DNA from: Tethya wilhelma
Lineage: Eukaryota > Porifera > Demospongiae > Tethyida > Tethyidae
Direction: 5' to 3'
DNA: 64,000 nucleotides
Assembly (NCBI GenBank): GCA_964030475.1
Contig: CAXIPT010000007.1
Location: 5,794,916-5,858,915, forward strand
Below, piece after piece: positions 1-12,824 of this stretch (positions are counted from its first letter, which is position 1; every line of letters starts with the position of its first letter). The position numbers and the translations under genes were made by a program. The notes beneath the pieces were generated by a model that worked only from the letters and a program-made list of their open reading frames with translations, did not search any database and had not been told where the DNA came from.

Positions 1-70
<70 letters not shown>
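1..70. repeat. (CA)n microsatellite
   Basis: The window opens with an uninterrupted CA dinucleotide tract of about 70 bases. A shorter CA tract follows at about 101-116. The remainder up to about 660 is non-coding sequence in which I see no gene. Confidence 0.95.
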
Positions 71-72
<2 letters not shown>

Positions 73-714
73 AAGGAGAAATGGACCAGCGACAAGGACA
101 CACACACACACACACAATCACACACCGACACAGAGAAAGGAAACAAGGAATAGTGTGGGAGGGAGAGAGAGAGAGAAAGAACAACGAGAAAGCGATCATT
201 TGTTGACAAATGAAGCAGGAACCCCCTCCTAGTAAACACTATGGATAGAGGAAGTCTAGAAGCAAAGGTAATGGCACTATGAGGTCACACATCGAAATGG
301 GTTAAAACGAGACAAGCTAGCTAGCTACAAAGCCTTCCACGTGGATATATGCACTTGTGTACAGAACAATACATCATACAGCAATGGCAGCATTCAAACG
401 ATGGCAGCGTTCAAATGATGTCATCGTTAAGGTTACGAAATAGGAATGTTGCTAAAATTAGGCCTGTTTAAAGAGAAGTGTAAAATGGACACTAGAAGTT
501 AAAGTTTGCAACAGTGCTGACAAGAGTCACTCAATTCACAACACAAGAATTGTGACACACACACCCATAGAGAAGCCTACAGACACACAGTGTAGCTTCA
601 ATCAAATTCCCTTGTACAAACAAGTTTACAAAATGTACTTCCAAGCTCCTCCCAAACACAATTTTCAGCCCCCAACACCTCCTTCCTGCCCACCAACAGA
701 CCCGCTGTCCCTAC

Positions 715-1072
715 CTGCAAGTGTTCTTGGAACTTTATGGGTAAATTCTGTGCCATGTTTGAAAATGTTCACCGTCTCCTCCCCTCTGTGAGGAGATACA
801 GATAGAATGAATTTTACGGAAAAGTTCTCAGGTTTAGAGCGTGCCGCTTTGGACAGAACTTCGACCAGTAGTTCTTTAGTCTTTTTCCGTCTTCCAACAG
901 TTTTAGTAGCCTCTGAAACAGTCTCTGCACTACTCAATACCGAGGTGCTTGAAGCACTCCCCACAGTTCTTCCGGCAGGGTCACAAGAACAGGCACGTAC
1001 TGAGCATGCGCAGTGAGGAATCTCATGAATATTCATTATTAATTGTTGCTCTTTATTTAGAACGCAAAACAT
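715..1072 (-). CDS. Possible 5' exon of an unrecognised gene
   Basis: An open minus-strand stretch runs from an ATG at 1072 (a second in-frame ATG lies at 1036) to a good donor after 715 (CTTGCAG then GTAGGG). The peptide of about 119 residues is Ser/Thr-rich in its first half (ASSTSVLSSAETVSEATKTV), then basic (GRRKKTKELLVEVLSKAARS). It ends in a stretch that looks folded (FSVKFILSVSPHRGEETVNI). I recognise no family. If real, the gene continues leftwards out of the window. A TGCGCATGC-type element lies close to the start. It could be a chance open frame. Confidence 0.3.
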
Positions 1073-2321
1073 GGAGTTTGTCCGCGCTGTGCAGAAGGTT
1101 GTAGCATAAACTAGCGCTGGAAGAAAGATTGAACAAGCTGCTTTAAAAATGGGGTCTAACTAACGTAAGTCTGCGTCCTTACTAACTAGAAGGGCTGAGA
1201 TGGCTGGCAGAGAGACATGCAAATGGTCTCGTGGGCCTCAAAACACTGCACATGATCATCTAGCTAGTAGCTGCTACCAAAACCATCAAGCCCTATAGAA
1301 GAAAGATTGAACAGGTCTCTCTGCCAGCAATCTCATCTACTATGTCTATGATGTATAATATTATACATAGGTTGAGCAAGCCTTGAATATTTGATATTAT
1401 TGAAAATACTGATTGAAATCTTGAGTGGCAGTTACAACATTCTGTGATTGCACATGGAAAGTGGCATGCAGTTACCAGACATTCATTTTCCTAATGACAA
1501 ATGTTCCCTAATTTTATGGGTCTTTTATGTAGAGAGCCCCTTGTTAGTCTCACTGGCAAGACGTTCCGAGAGGGAAAATTGTTCTAATAACCTGGACTGG
1601 ACACCCACCTGAGAAATGTTCACAATACCGTGGCATCCTACCTGTGACTGGAATGTTTTTTTCCTGTGTCAGCTCAGCTGAATGGTTCTATTGACTGGCC
1701 GCGCGAGTATATCATGCATTACACAACCGATCTGCAAAATGGTCTTCAATTATTAATATTGTATAATTATGTCAGTGTCAGCATTTTGATATCTTTCTAT
1801 GGATCTATTGGTCTTTAATTGAATCTCTTCAACGATTTGATATTCTTTAGCATGCATAATTTCATGACCATATATAGGTTGACAAGATTGTAGGTTTTCT
1901 AAATTATAATTTTATAAGCCCCATGCAATGCATTACTATGCCAGCTCAATAGCATGGCGTTTATATAATAAATGTATAATATTATAGTCATGTGCTGAAA
2001 TTGAGACATAATAATGATGTGCTTCATTACTTTTTCAGTACTGCCCATGCCATTTGTACACTACTATTTTCTTGAATTTTTTTGCTATAATTATACAATA
2101 TTATTATATTCTAGCTGAAATAATAATATAATGTACATTAACTCTACAACCCTATTTACATTACGCATATACAAAAACTAGGATGTAACATTCTACAAAC
2201 ACTGCAAAATTAATATTAGCTAACAAGTTAAGAGTTGAAATAATTACGCATAAGAAAGGAAGATATAATACACATTTACGATTCCTATAAACATAAACAA
2301 ATATCCATTATTACTAAAAGC
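1073..2321. other. AT-rich intergenic region with a small inverted-repeat element
   Basis: I see no gene. About 22 bases around 1195-1216 (GAGATGGCTGGCAGAGAGAC) recur inverted at about 1315-1336, defining a short MITE-like element of about 140 bp. The rest, especially 1740-2300, is AT-rich and low in complexity. Confidence 0.5.
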
Positions 2322-3990
2322 TCACATTCTGTTCCTAGATCGAGGTGATGGAATCTTGTTAAGAGTGTTCAAGATAGACGCCATGGTCGGATGGTCTGAG
2401 GGGTGTGGCTTCGTACAAGAGATGATGAGATTGTACATGAGCTGCCACATTCTTTGGACTCGTCTAAACAGGTTTCTCCTGTTCTCAGTCGTTGGCATGG
2501 TCTTGGTGATCACCTCTGCTAAGAGGACGCCATAACTGAACACATCCACCTTCGGTGTCTGGGGTGGGAGTTGGGCATCAGGATCTGCAGGGGGAAACAC
2601 CTCAGGGGCTGTGTAGCAGATGGCACCGGGAGCAGCTGTCCTCGAGTCCTTCACTTTGTTTGCGGATCCAAAGTCAGAGAGCTTGGCTCTGTAGGACCCG
2701 CCCTGAAGGCTCTCCAGGAGGACATTGGGTGCACTCACGTCCCTATGGATGATGGGCTCCTGGTGCTCATGGAGATAGTGGAGGGCATAGGCCACGTCAC
2801 GGAAGATGGACACTCTGGCTGGCCCAAGATCCATGGTACTGTAGGCGTGGCGGAGGTCCATGTCCAACAGCTCCACCACCAGGAGTGGTGTCTCCACACC
2901 CCTCTCCACTCTATCGTCAATGACAGCTGCCACGAAACGAACCAGGTTGGGATGTTGTACGCTGGCCATGATCTGTATCTCCCTCTTCATCTGACGGATG
3001 GTGTAAGGTTGTTGGAGGATCTCTTTGAAGGCCTTCTTCACAGCAACGGGTTGACCTCTGAACCTTCCCTTTAGGATGAGGCCCCACCCCCCTCGTCCTA
3101 TCTCCTCAGTGACCTCCACCTCCTCCCTAGGGACGTTCCAAGATCCCTCGTCACCCTGAGGGGGAACGACCACCGCAGTGGATTGGGGGGCACGGTTTAC
3201 AGCTCTTGCCTCTTCTAGCTGTTGACGGAGTTCTTCCACTTGAGCTTCAAGTCTCTCTCTCTCCTCAGCTGATGATCTTCTCTGTTCCTCTAATGCCACT
3301 CTCTGTTCTTCCACTTGAGCTTCAAACCTCTCTCTCTCCTCAGCTGATGATCTTATCTGTTCCTCTAATGCCACTCTCTGTTCCTCTAATTCAGCTCTAT
3401 GCACCTCTAATAGTTGTACTCGTTGCTCTTTCAATTCCACTTTTTGCTCATCCAACTTTTTCTGGAGGCTTGTATTTTCTTTCTGCAAACCAGTTAGCAA
3501 CTCAGAGTTCAGTGTAAGTTTCTGTGCAAGTGATTCTATAGGTGGGACTATATGTTTGAGACAAAGATAGTATAATTATTATTTATGGTATACACATGCA
3601 CATTAACACTCTAATGTAACCAGCAATAAATTAATCATGCCAATATTATAAACACTCACCAGTATAATAGTTAGATTTTACTTGAACAGCTTTCCCATAA
3701 AGATGAGCAAACCCCCACATTGGTTTGTCTGTGGTGACTCCACTCCAAGCTACGCCTTGGTCAACTCCATCAATGAAATACCTCAGTTCTCCCTCTTTGT
3801 TTACCATACAACCTACTGATTGGCCAAGTTGAACTCTTAGATTGAAGTCTTTAAATTGATTCTTTTTCCCATTGTGATAGACTATATTATTTGAGATTAC
3901 CCAGTACTTTGGACTATTTTTATATGTTGCACTCACTGGAGGAACACTTATGTTGTCAGGACACTCTATTGTAAATCCAATTCTTAGCAT
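2322..3990 (-). CDS. NHR-coiled-coil-protein kinase fusion (5' end missing)
   Basis: Two exons are visible: 3990-3660 and 3535-2322, joined in phase (G + AA). Exon 1 encodes the second half of a Neuralized homology repeat (NHR; LRIGFT, VGCMVNKEGELRYFIDGVDQG, GFAHLYG). Exon 2 begins with a heptad-rich coiled coil made of repeated E-E-Q-R-V-A-L-E-E-Q units (about residues 115-200). A complete kinase domain follows: glycine loop IGRGGWG, VAVKK lysine, HRDVSAPNVLL catalytic loop, DFGSAN, and YTAPEVFPP. The catalytic loop has HRDVS where most TKL/Ser-Thr kinases have HRDLK, so the substrate-loop lysine is absent although Asp and Asn remain. The start codon and the first half of the NHR lie beyond the joint at 4052. 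Predicted role: cytosolic signalling kinase with a protein-binding NHR. The substrate is unknown. Confidence 0.8.
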
Positions 3991-4060
3991 CTATGTGTGT
4001 GTGGTGTGTGTGTGTGTGTGTGTTGTGTGTGTGTGTGTGTGTGTGTGTGTGNTTTTTTTT
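3991..4060. repeat. (TG)n tract ending in an assembly joint
   Basis: A GT-rich microsatellite runs from 3991 to 4051 and is followed by a single N at 4052 and a T run. On the minus strand it reads as CA repeats directly before the kinase-gene acceptor. Two truncated genes meet here, so the N most likely hides a gap of unknown length. Confidence 0.85.
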
Positions 4061-4210
4061 TTGCTAGAAATGTTTGTTTGCTAACTCTTTGACTTTGTGA
4101 ATGAGGACTTGTTGAATTAGAACAACCCATTTTTGTTACATTTTTTCCCTTCTTTGTATATCTTTCTTTATTGACATTCCCTTTTTCTCTTGTCTTTCTA
4201 CCCCCTTTAG

Positions 4211-6603
4211 GTGTGCAATGAGAACTCCCTCTTCAAGAGCGAGGCCCGCTACCTTGTCAGACGTCGTGACCCTGAGCTGTGGGCTACTGTTCTGGATGTG
4301 GAAAACTCGTACCGCCGTCCTCTCATTGACCAGGTGGTCCAGACGGCCCTCAGCGAGACCCAGGATCCCGAGGATGTCTCCATCACGGTCAAGGCCTTCA
4401 TGACAGCTGACCTGCCCAATGAGCTCATCGAGCTGTTGGAGAAGATTGTCCTTGATGAGAATTCCATTTTCAGAGACCATCGGTAAGATGGCTGCAGCTA
4501 GTCTCTGTACTGTACATGTAGTGGACTTACAAATTAAATTATCTGCCGTATTTAAAGTGGCCTGCAAATACATGTACATGTGGTTTCCATTCCTTTTAGA
4601 TGTGATATGCAAGTTGCTTAGTTTTTACTAGTCTCGTTCCCTGGCTCCTTTTTTGCAAATATTTTCTTCAAAATTAAGCAATATTTGTGAAGCAATAGCT
4701 TAAGATCGAAGCTAACTTTAAACACAGTCATATCATCACACAATATTCTCATAATGTAAGAGAATTTGACCTTATTTTTTTTCATCTTCTCCTTGCAGTA
4801 ACCTTCAGAACCTGCTCATCCTGACGGCAGTCAAGGCCGACAACACCAGGGTCATGGAGTACATCAATCGTCTTGACAATTACGATGCTCCTGACATTGC
4901 CAACATCTGTATCAGCAGTGAGCTCTTTGAGGAGGCCTTCGCCATCTTCAAGAAGTTTGATGTCAACACCTCGGCCATTGACGTAAGTGATAAGTCTTCA
5001 GCTCAATGAGATCTTTTAAGTGTTATAGTTTTAAGTTTGTTTTTTGTCAAGACCATGTTTCACTGCAAATAATGATCACAAATTTCTAAATAAAGCACAC
5101 CATTTAAAAGCTCTTTACTGCTGTGTGAATTAAAACAAAATATCAATGAGAATCTTTGATGTACATAAAAGTTAGAAAGATTTTCATCATACATAATTAT
5201 ATCCTTTCTCCCTCCCTCTCCTCAGGTTCTCATCCAGCATGTCAGCAACCTGGACCGTGCCTATGAGTTTGCTGAGCGTTGCAACCAGCCTGCCGTGTGG
5301 AGCCAACTGGCCAAGGCCCAGCTGGACGCTGCCATGGTGAAGGAGGCCATTGACTCCTACATCAAGGCTGATGATCCCTCCACCTACACCGAGGTCATCC
5401 AGGCCGCCAATGGAGCAGGTCAGTGGCTGGAGTGGGGTGTATTTATATGCATAGGCTGGTTGTATTGTACACTGTTGTATGGCTGTTTGATCCACAACTA
5501 AGATAGTTTTTGTATATTTATATTTGTGTATTTAATAGAAATGTTCCCAGGTTTTTTAACTCGTTTTGTGAGTATTCATATATTCAGCTTTTTTTGGTTT
5601 ATATAAGAAAAATTGATGACCGTGTGTAAACTTTTATCTTTTCTTTTTTTTCTTTCTGTAGGTAACTTTGAAGACCTCGTCCGCTACCTTCAGATGGCTC
5701 GCAAGAAGACCCGGGAGACGTTCATTGAGACTGAGCTTGTCTTTGCCTTTGCCAAGACCAACCGTCTAGCTGACCTCGAGGAGTTCATCTCAGGACCCAA
5801 CCACGCCCAGATCTTGGAGGTGGGAGAGAGGTGCTACGAGGAGAAGATGTACGAAGCTGCCAAGCTCCTCTTCAACAACATCTCTAACTTTGCCCGCCTT
5901 GCCTCCACTCTTGTCCATCTTGGGGAGTTCCAGAATGCTGTGGATGCTGCCCGCAAGGCCAACTCCACCAGGAGCTGGAAAGAGGTGAGGGTCACTTTTT
6001 CATTGTTCACTGTTCACAGTTGACAGTTTTGACCAGTTCTGTTTAACAATCTAGAAATCCATGACAGTATCTTTTAGAGACCATTTCTTCTCACAGAGAT
6101 ACCACCATTTGACCAATGGAGATATCAATACTATCCCTCTCTTCTGTTTCCCCACAGGTGTGTTTTGCGTGTGTGGACTCCCAGGAGTTCCGTCTGGCCC
6201 AGGTCTGTGGCCTGCACATCGTGGTCCATGCTGACGAGCTGGAGGACCTCATTAACTACTATCAGAACAGGGGCCACTACAACGAGCTCATCAATCTCAT
6301 GGAGGCCGCTCTGGGCCTGGAGAGGGCTCACATGGGCATGTTCACTGAGCTGGCCATCCTCTACTCCAAGTACAAGCCTTCTAAGATGAGGGAGCACTTG
6401 GAACTGTTCTGGTCTCGTGTCAACATCCCCAAGGTAAGGAGAGTTGAAGGGAATAGGGAGGAGTGGTTCATTGAACAGTTGCCAGTTAATTCAGTTATTT
6501 TAGTTAGTTAGCTAGTTACAGTGTAATGCACGTGTATTGTATTTTTCCCAATGAACTATATATAATGTAAAAATATGCTTGTAATAACAGTTTACTAAAT
6601 GAA

Positions 6604-6676
<73 letters not shown>

Positions 6677-8274
6677 CTCTCAGGTTCTTCGTGCTGCTGA
6701 GACTGCCCACCTGTGGTCTGAGCTGGTCTTCCTCTATGACAAGTATGAGGAATACGACAATGCTGTCCTCACCATGATGGCCCACCCCACGGAGGCCTGG
6801 AAGGAGAACCACTTCAAGGACGTCATCACCAAGGTGGCCAACATCGAGCTCTACTACCGTGCCCTCCAGTTCTATCTCGATCACAAACCACTCCTTCTCA
6901 ATGACCTCCTAGTCGTTCTCACACCTCGTCTCGACCACACTCGCAGCGTCAGCTTCTTCAAGCGTGCCGGCCATCTCAAGCTGGTCAAGCCTTATCTCCG
7001 TACCGTCCAATCCAACAACAACAAGGCTGTGAACGAGGCTCTCAATCAGGTGCTCATTGACGAGGAAGATTATGAGGGGTTGAGAAAATCCATCGATACT
7101 TATGAGAATACTGATTTCATCGCTCTCGCTCAACAGTTGGAGAAACACGAGCTGCTTGAATTTAGACGTATCGCTGCCTACCTCTACAAGGGCAACAACC
7201 GCTGGGCCCAGTCAGTGGAGCTCTGCAAGAAGGACAAGCTCTACAAGGTACTGATAGGGGGATGCTTTGAATGGTGCAGTTTATTTCAGACAAGTTGTGT
7301 CTGTATTGACAAAATTTTCCCTCTCATAAAACTTGAGATATTTTAGAAAGAGTTTTTCAAGCAAAATTTTAACACAATAGTGGTGTATTTTTTTACGCTA
7401 AGATTACATGTATACACGTGTAATTGTTTCAAACTTTATTTGCTGTGTGTGTGTGTGTGTGTGTTCAGGATGCCATGCAGTATGCCTGTGAGTCCAGGGA
7501 TATTGAAACTGCTGAAGGCCTCATCGCCTGGTTCCTTGACATCGGCAAACCAGAATGCTTTGCTGCCTGTCTGTACACGTGCTATGACCTCCTCCGACCT
7601 GATGTCATCCTGGAGCTGGCCTGGAGACACAACATCATGGACTTTGCCATGCCCTACCTCGTGCAAGTGCTGAGAGAGGGTCTCACCAAGGTGAGGGTGT
7701 GAGGGGTGTGGATATGAAGGTGTGAGGGTGTGTGTGCCTACTGCAAGCCTATCTTTGTGAGTTTGTATTGATTTAAATATGTCTACTATTTGTGTTCTAG
7801 ATTGAGAAGCTTCAACAGTCTGATGCCCAGAGAACCGAAGAGCAACAAGAACAGCAACCTCCCTCCATGATGAGTAAGTATAGAAATCAGTTTATAATGT
7901 ACTCACACTCCACTGTGTACTAGCAATCCTATGTTAGACCACATACATTGTTAAGCCTTGTGCATTCTATTGCTTATAAAATAGACCTTACTTTGCTTTG
8001 TGAAGTGAGAATTGCAGTACTGTACATTTATTGCTTGAATTGTTTCTAAAGTGCCCGAGGATTGCAAAAATATGTGTCATTTTGCTTGCATCTTTGTACA
8101 TTAATTTTATACTTTTTTCATTCACTCACACACCACCCAGCTGAGATGCCCCTCATGATCACTGCTGGTCCCTCGATGGCGGGAGTCATGCCCCCCGGTA
8201 TGGTCCCCCCTGAGGGGATGGGCTTCATGCCTCAACAACCCCCAGCTGGAGGATTTTATGGGCAGCAGTACTAA
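4211..8274 (+). CDS. CLTC: Clathrin heavy chain, C-terminal half
   Basis: Nine exons encode the distal leg, proximal leg and trimerisation region of clathrin heavy chain: 4211-4482, 4799-4982, 5226-5418, 5662-5984, 6158-6433, 6684-7247, 7469-7690, 7801-7873, 8141-8274. All borders are GT-AG and phases agree. Hallmarks include [75 protein letters not shown] sequence (here [11 protein letters not shown]) and CYDLLRPDV. The protein forms triskelia that coat endocytic and Golgi-derived vesicles. About 800 of the usual 1,675 residues are present. The N-terminal beta-propeller and linker are lost at the 4052 joint. The tail is Met/Pro/Gly-rich and ends [14 protein letters not shown]-type signals occur near 8325. 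Confidence 0.97.
6609..6675 (+). repeat. (CT)n microsatellite before a splice acceptor
   Basis: A nearly pure CT tract of about 65 bases ends eight bases before the 3' splice site of the clathrin exon at 6684. It acts as, or replaces, the polypyrimidine tract. Confidence 0.9.
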
Positions 8275-8885
8275 CTTTTAGCTCTTTTTGCTTGAGTGTA
8301 TATTAAATTATGTAAAGGAAAAGAATAAAATAAAAAGACTAGTTATAAACTTATTCAAAATTAATACTATTTGACTGTCCTGTAAAGTGTATAAGATGTA
8401 AAAAGAAAGTGTACTAGTCTAGGCGTTCGAAATTCTCATTATATTGTTGTTGTTGTGTACATACACTGATGTTGTGTTTTTCTCTTGTATTTTTGCTAAT
8501 GTTTTAGGATATTTCTTCTAATTATTGTTTAAAAAATATTGTTGACGTTTTTACAGCGAAAGAGCATTATTTTCTTGAGAGAATTGCAAGCATGCATGCA
8601 AAAGTTTGGCTCGCTATTTGACATGCGCGCATGCAGCGCTGCAACTGTTCACGCACCGCCCACAGTGGTGCGCATTATTTAGAAAGTGTTTACTGAAGCT
8701 GCCCACCACCACATATGAAGGAGCTCGGTTGTGTTCGGTTTTGACCCTGTAAAACCCTCTTTTGTGCAAGTATATGTAAATATGATTGCTAAATCACTTT
8801 GTGTGAGTAAAAGAATATAGTCTAGTCGGGAAAATTGGGCAGAAATTCTATCAGGAAAGCTGAACTAGCTTTTCTAGTTGAAACA
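8275..8885. other. Clathrin 3' flank and SETD1 upstream region
   Basis: The first part is AT-rich 3' UTR-like sequence with polyadenylation-type hexamers. Around 8600-8640 there is a GC-rich alternating purine/pyrimidine stretch (CATGCGCGCATGC) that may be part of the downstream gene's promoter. I see no other gene. Confidence 0.5.
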
Positions 8886-9729
8886 ATGGCTAATGCCGAC
8901 CCTTCTCTGAAGAAGAGGAACAATTACAAGTTGCTGGTCGATCCTGAGCTAAAGAAAGGCCNGTGTGTGTTCATCTCTCCTCTTTTCATTTTCTCAGAAA
9001 CAACTCCAAAAGCCTGAACCTGGTCAACAGCAGCCTACTACTGGTGTTTCCTCGTCCACTGCTCCTGCTGACTCGGCAGAAAGAGACAAGCCAAGCCGAC
9101 CCATTGAACCTTATCGACGGATGCTTCCAGGGATGACCGTGAAGAAGGAGGAAAAAGAAGAAAATAAAGAGCTGGCGGAGGAAAATGAAGAGGAGCCCAC
9201 TACCCCCTCGGTGCTGACCCCTCGAAAGAGGCTCATGAATTTCAAGATCCCCCTGGTGAATCGAGGGGGAGGACAGCGCAGGGACCAGCACCACTCTGTG
9301 GTGGCCAGGAGAAGGCTTTATGGAGGTACGTGTGTGGGAACTAAATTATAGATTGGATTTTTTGTTTCAAACAATTTTTTTTCTATTTATGAGTGGTGAA
9401 GTTAAGGATTTGCTAAACTTTGTTTTATATGGCCATACATACATACATCTATGGGGGTACATATGTGGGCACTAGGCCATAGGTTGAGAAATTTTGTTTT
9501 TGTTTCTTCAAAGATTTTTTGTTTTCATTTATAAAAATTAAGCATTTGTTTTGTATGGCCATGCATCAATCCTTACTGAAATAGTAAAATTACAAGTGGT
9601 ATTTTTTGGCAGATATTTCAGACATCAGTAGCTCGGAGGATTTCAGCTCAGAGTCGGAAGGTGAAAGGTCATTTGAAGAGGAGGAAGAAGAGAGTATGGA
9701 TGAGGGAGTGAGAGTGGAGGAGAGCTCAA

Positions 9730-9771
<42 letters not shown>

Positions 9772-12470
9772 GGCCTTGTAATAGGATAAGAAGCTAGGAA
9801 TTCTTGATTTCAGTTGATACACTTTGCTTACAGCACATGTAATATACATTCATTTCTCTCTCTCCATTTCTCAGTGAGGATGAAGAAGCAACTCTCCACG
9901 AAATATTCGGCAGCTCTAGTGAAAGTGAATCTGATTTCGAAGCATTTGTTGCCAAGGCCAAGAAGAAGCCTCCATCACGGAGGGCCAGTACAAGGAGTGA
10001 CCTCTCCAGTGAGGAGTTGCCCACCAAGAAGAAGAGAGGTAGAGGAGTCAAAATGAAAGCCAAGAAGCCAGTGAAACAAAAGATGGAAGAACAAGATGAT
10101 GACTTTGAGCCTGGCACAGTGGAGGGCACTAGAACTAGTAGCGTTCAAGATAGAGTTGAACGATTGTTGAAGAACAAAGAGAATCTATCGCGGATCAATG
10201 AGATTGAGCCAGCTGTGAAACCGCCTCCTCCAAAACCAAAGTACAAGAAGCGAGCGGTGAAGATGGAAGAAGAGATTGTGGAGAGGTTCCTGGAGCAGGG
10301 TCTGGACAAGGAGGATGTGCTGATGTTCAAGTTGGCAGTGGGGAGGTTAAAGGAAGAGAGAGAGGACCTGGTGGAAGACATACCTTGGGCTCACTACCCT
10401 CACAATATCCTCTCTATGTTATTGTATACTTGTACACACACACACACACACACACACATCGTTTGAAAGATCCCTTCATGCTGATCCTAATGGTACAAGT
10501 CTCAACTCTGTATGTCTTTCCTAGACTGAGATATGCCAAAATGGATTCTTATAGTTAAACAATAGTTTATCTCAGCCTAGGAAGGTTGTGTGAAACCTAT
10601 TGCAATTTGCAATCAGTATGAAAATGGCTTTCTAATGGTGTTAAATACATTAGTTTATTTGGGAAATTGCAAAATGGTCATTTTTGTCACAAAAATCCCA
10701 CACATATATTTCTTAACTCTTCTCTCACTTCCTCCGAGTGCCCCGCCCCCTAAGCGGAGACGCTATCTGGAGCCGTCCGAGTGTGAGGATCATGTGACTG
10801 GCTGTGCGAGGTCGGAGGGCTACTACAAGATCGACATGAGAGAGAAGGTCAAGTACCTCCCTCACCACAGGATGAAGAACACCACTACACCAGCACAGCA
10901 GAAGAAGGTATGCCTTGCAGTTTGTGAAGGCTCTCGAGCTGAAACATCTCTTTGAAAATACAAGTTTATCTACCTGCTATGATGTAATATATGCTCAATA
11001 ACAACCTTCAGTTCATATAGTTAGCACGTAGCAATGAGCCTGACGTCAATCATCTCATTTTATACCATACACCTGCTGCTTTAATATTTGTAAATGTAGA
11101 AAGTGAAATTTTGCAGCCAAAAATTATTATGTAAAACTGTGGATTTTGCTGTTTCTGCATTAGGTGTAGCAAAGCTGTATGTATGTACATGGGCATTATT
11201 TAGAAATCATGGGACTTTGTAGCTGAAAATTTTAACACTCCAAAAATTCTATAGACATAAAGTTCGTGCACCTAGCTAACAAACTGTATGTACATGGGCA
11301 TTATTTTTAGAGATCATGTTTTACCACAAAGTTTAGCATGAATGTACATAATATGTATGTACTGGACATTATTCAACGATTCCTCGATCTCTCTCCCCAG
11401 AACAAGAGCAGTGGTCGTGTGAACAGAGCTAACCAACGTAAGCTGGCCTCTCTCTTCAGTGCAGGGGATGTGTCCAGTGACCTGGCCAAGTACAACCAAC
11501 TCAAGGTAAGGCATTGTTGTTGTCACTGAATTATTAGTCCATTGTCTTTGTGAGCTACAATAATGGCCGGGTTTTGTATGTTTTACATCTTTGATCTTTC
11601 CCATGCTCTTGTTTACACAAAAGAAGGAAGGAGAGAGAGAGCGCACTAGACTACATAGCTATTTATTGGTGTGTTTTGTTCTTCATGTTAATGAAGGACT
11701 AGAGAGTGAGGGAGAGAGAGCTTAAGAGAGAAAGAGGCTACATACATGAAGCTGCTGCATGTTTATTAATGTGTCTCTCCTCTCCATATCCAGGCGAGAA
11801 AGAAGCTGCTCAAGTTTGCCAAGTCCACCATCCACAACTGGGGGCTCTTTGCCCTCGAGAACATCGCAGCAGATGAGATGGTGATAGAGTACGTGGGTCA
11901 GATGGTGCGCCAGGCAGTGGCTGATGAGAGGGAGAAGAGATACGAGGCAGCTGGCATCGGGAGCAGCTACCTCTTCAGGGTGGACCACGATTACATCATT
12001 GACGCCACGAGGAGAGGCAACCTGGCACGGTTCATCAACCACTGTTGTGACGTGAGTGAGAATCTAGCTGTTAGGAACAGAATTGTTAGAGAAAAGTTGA
12101 GAAGAAAGTTCAAAAAACATATTTTGAGAAAAGGTTTTTATTTCAAAAAGTTAGAGACACTCAGAAGGGAAAGGTTGTGTAGCAGTTTGTTCCCCAATAA
12201 TCTCTTATTGTCACACAATGGTCATGCACATAACACATGACATTGTAGTTAATTAAACCGGAAACTGATATTAATTGTGATTTTGTTTCTCTCCAGCCCA
12301 ACTGTTACGCCAAGGTGATCAACTTTGGTACCCTGAAGAAGATTGTCATCTACTCGAAGCGTGACATCGCCATGGGAGAGGAGATAACGTACGACTACAA
12401 GTTCCCCATTGAAGATGAAAAGATCCCTTGTCTGTGTGGCGCTCCTAACTGCAGGGGAACTTTGAACTGA
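8886..12470 (+). CDS. SETD1: SETD1-type histone H3K4 methyltransferase (middle missing)
   Basis: The start at 8886 gives [20 protein letters not shown], matching the N-terminus before the RRM in SETD1 proteins. A single N at 8962 follows, and the RRM and middle region are absent. Later exons: 8998-9325, 9613-9730, 9875-10423, 10739-10907, 11401-11505, 11794-12051, 12297-12470, phases consistent. The donor at 10424 is weak. Acidic and Lys-rich linkers lead to an N-SET region ([14 protein letters not shown]) and a SET domain with [40 protein letters not shown] and the post-SET zinc motif [13 protein letters not shown] at the very C-terminus. The last feature and the N-SET motif favour SETD1 over MLL. 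The expected role is catalytic subunit of a COMPASS complex in the nucleus, using S-adenosylmethionine. Confidence 0.93.
9731..9768 (+). repeat. (GA)n tract after a splice donor
   Basis: A GA dinucleotide tract begins at the SETD1 donor (GTGAGAGAGA). It lies at the 5' end of the intron, unlike the CT tracts that precede acceptors elsewhere. Confidence 0.85.
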
Positions 12471-12824
12471 TATCGCTGATGGACTTGAGCTATGATGTAA
12501 TGTTTATACTGTCTGGGTTGTATCATACTTGTCTATAAAATACACACACACATGCAACTTTAAAGAAAACAAAATTACAATTTTTATGTGATGAACAAAT
12601 TGAACAGTATAAGGATTATTTATATGAAAAGGGGCCTGCATGGGCCGGGGGAAAAGTGATGTGAGATTGACACTAGAATGGCCAAGTATGATTGTGTATG
12701 CATTATGTATCCATGGCAATGCATGCATGTACATGATTGATGGTTAATTACAAAGATCAACTCTACGTAAATTGCTAATTGAAAGAGCTAGAATTATAGC
12801 TACATGTTTAAGAGTGTTTCTAAA
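12471..12824. other. Convergent intergenic region
   Basis: This spacer lies between two convergent genes. It is AT-rich, contains ATAAAATACA-type polyadenylation sequence near 12535, and holds no gene that I can see. Confidence 0.5.

Noticed and set aside
3206..3517. Plus-strand Leu/Pro-rich repetitive open frame
   Set aside because: It is the antisense of the repetitive coiled coil of the kinase gene.
6516..6884. Minus-strand open frame with a long Arg-Glu repeat
   Set aside because: It is the translation of the CT microsatellite and the antisense of clathrin exons.
8965..8997. Peptide continuing upstream of the SETD1 exon at 8998
   Set aside because: The sequence is a pyrimidine-rich acceptor region ending TTCTCAG and is intron after the N at 8962.
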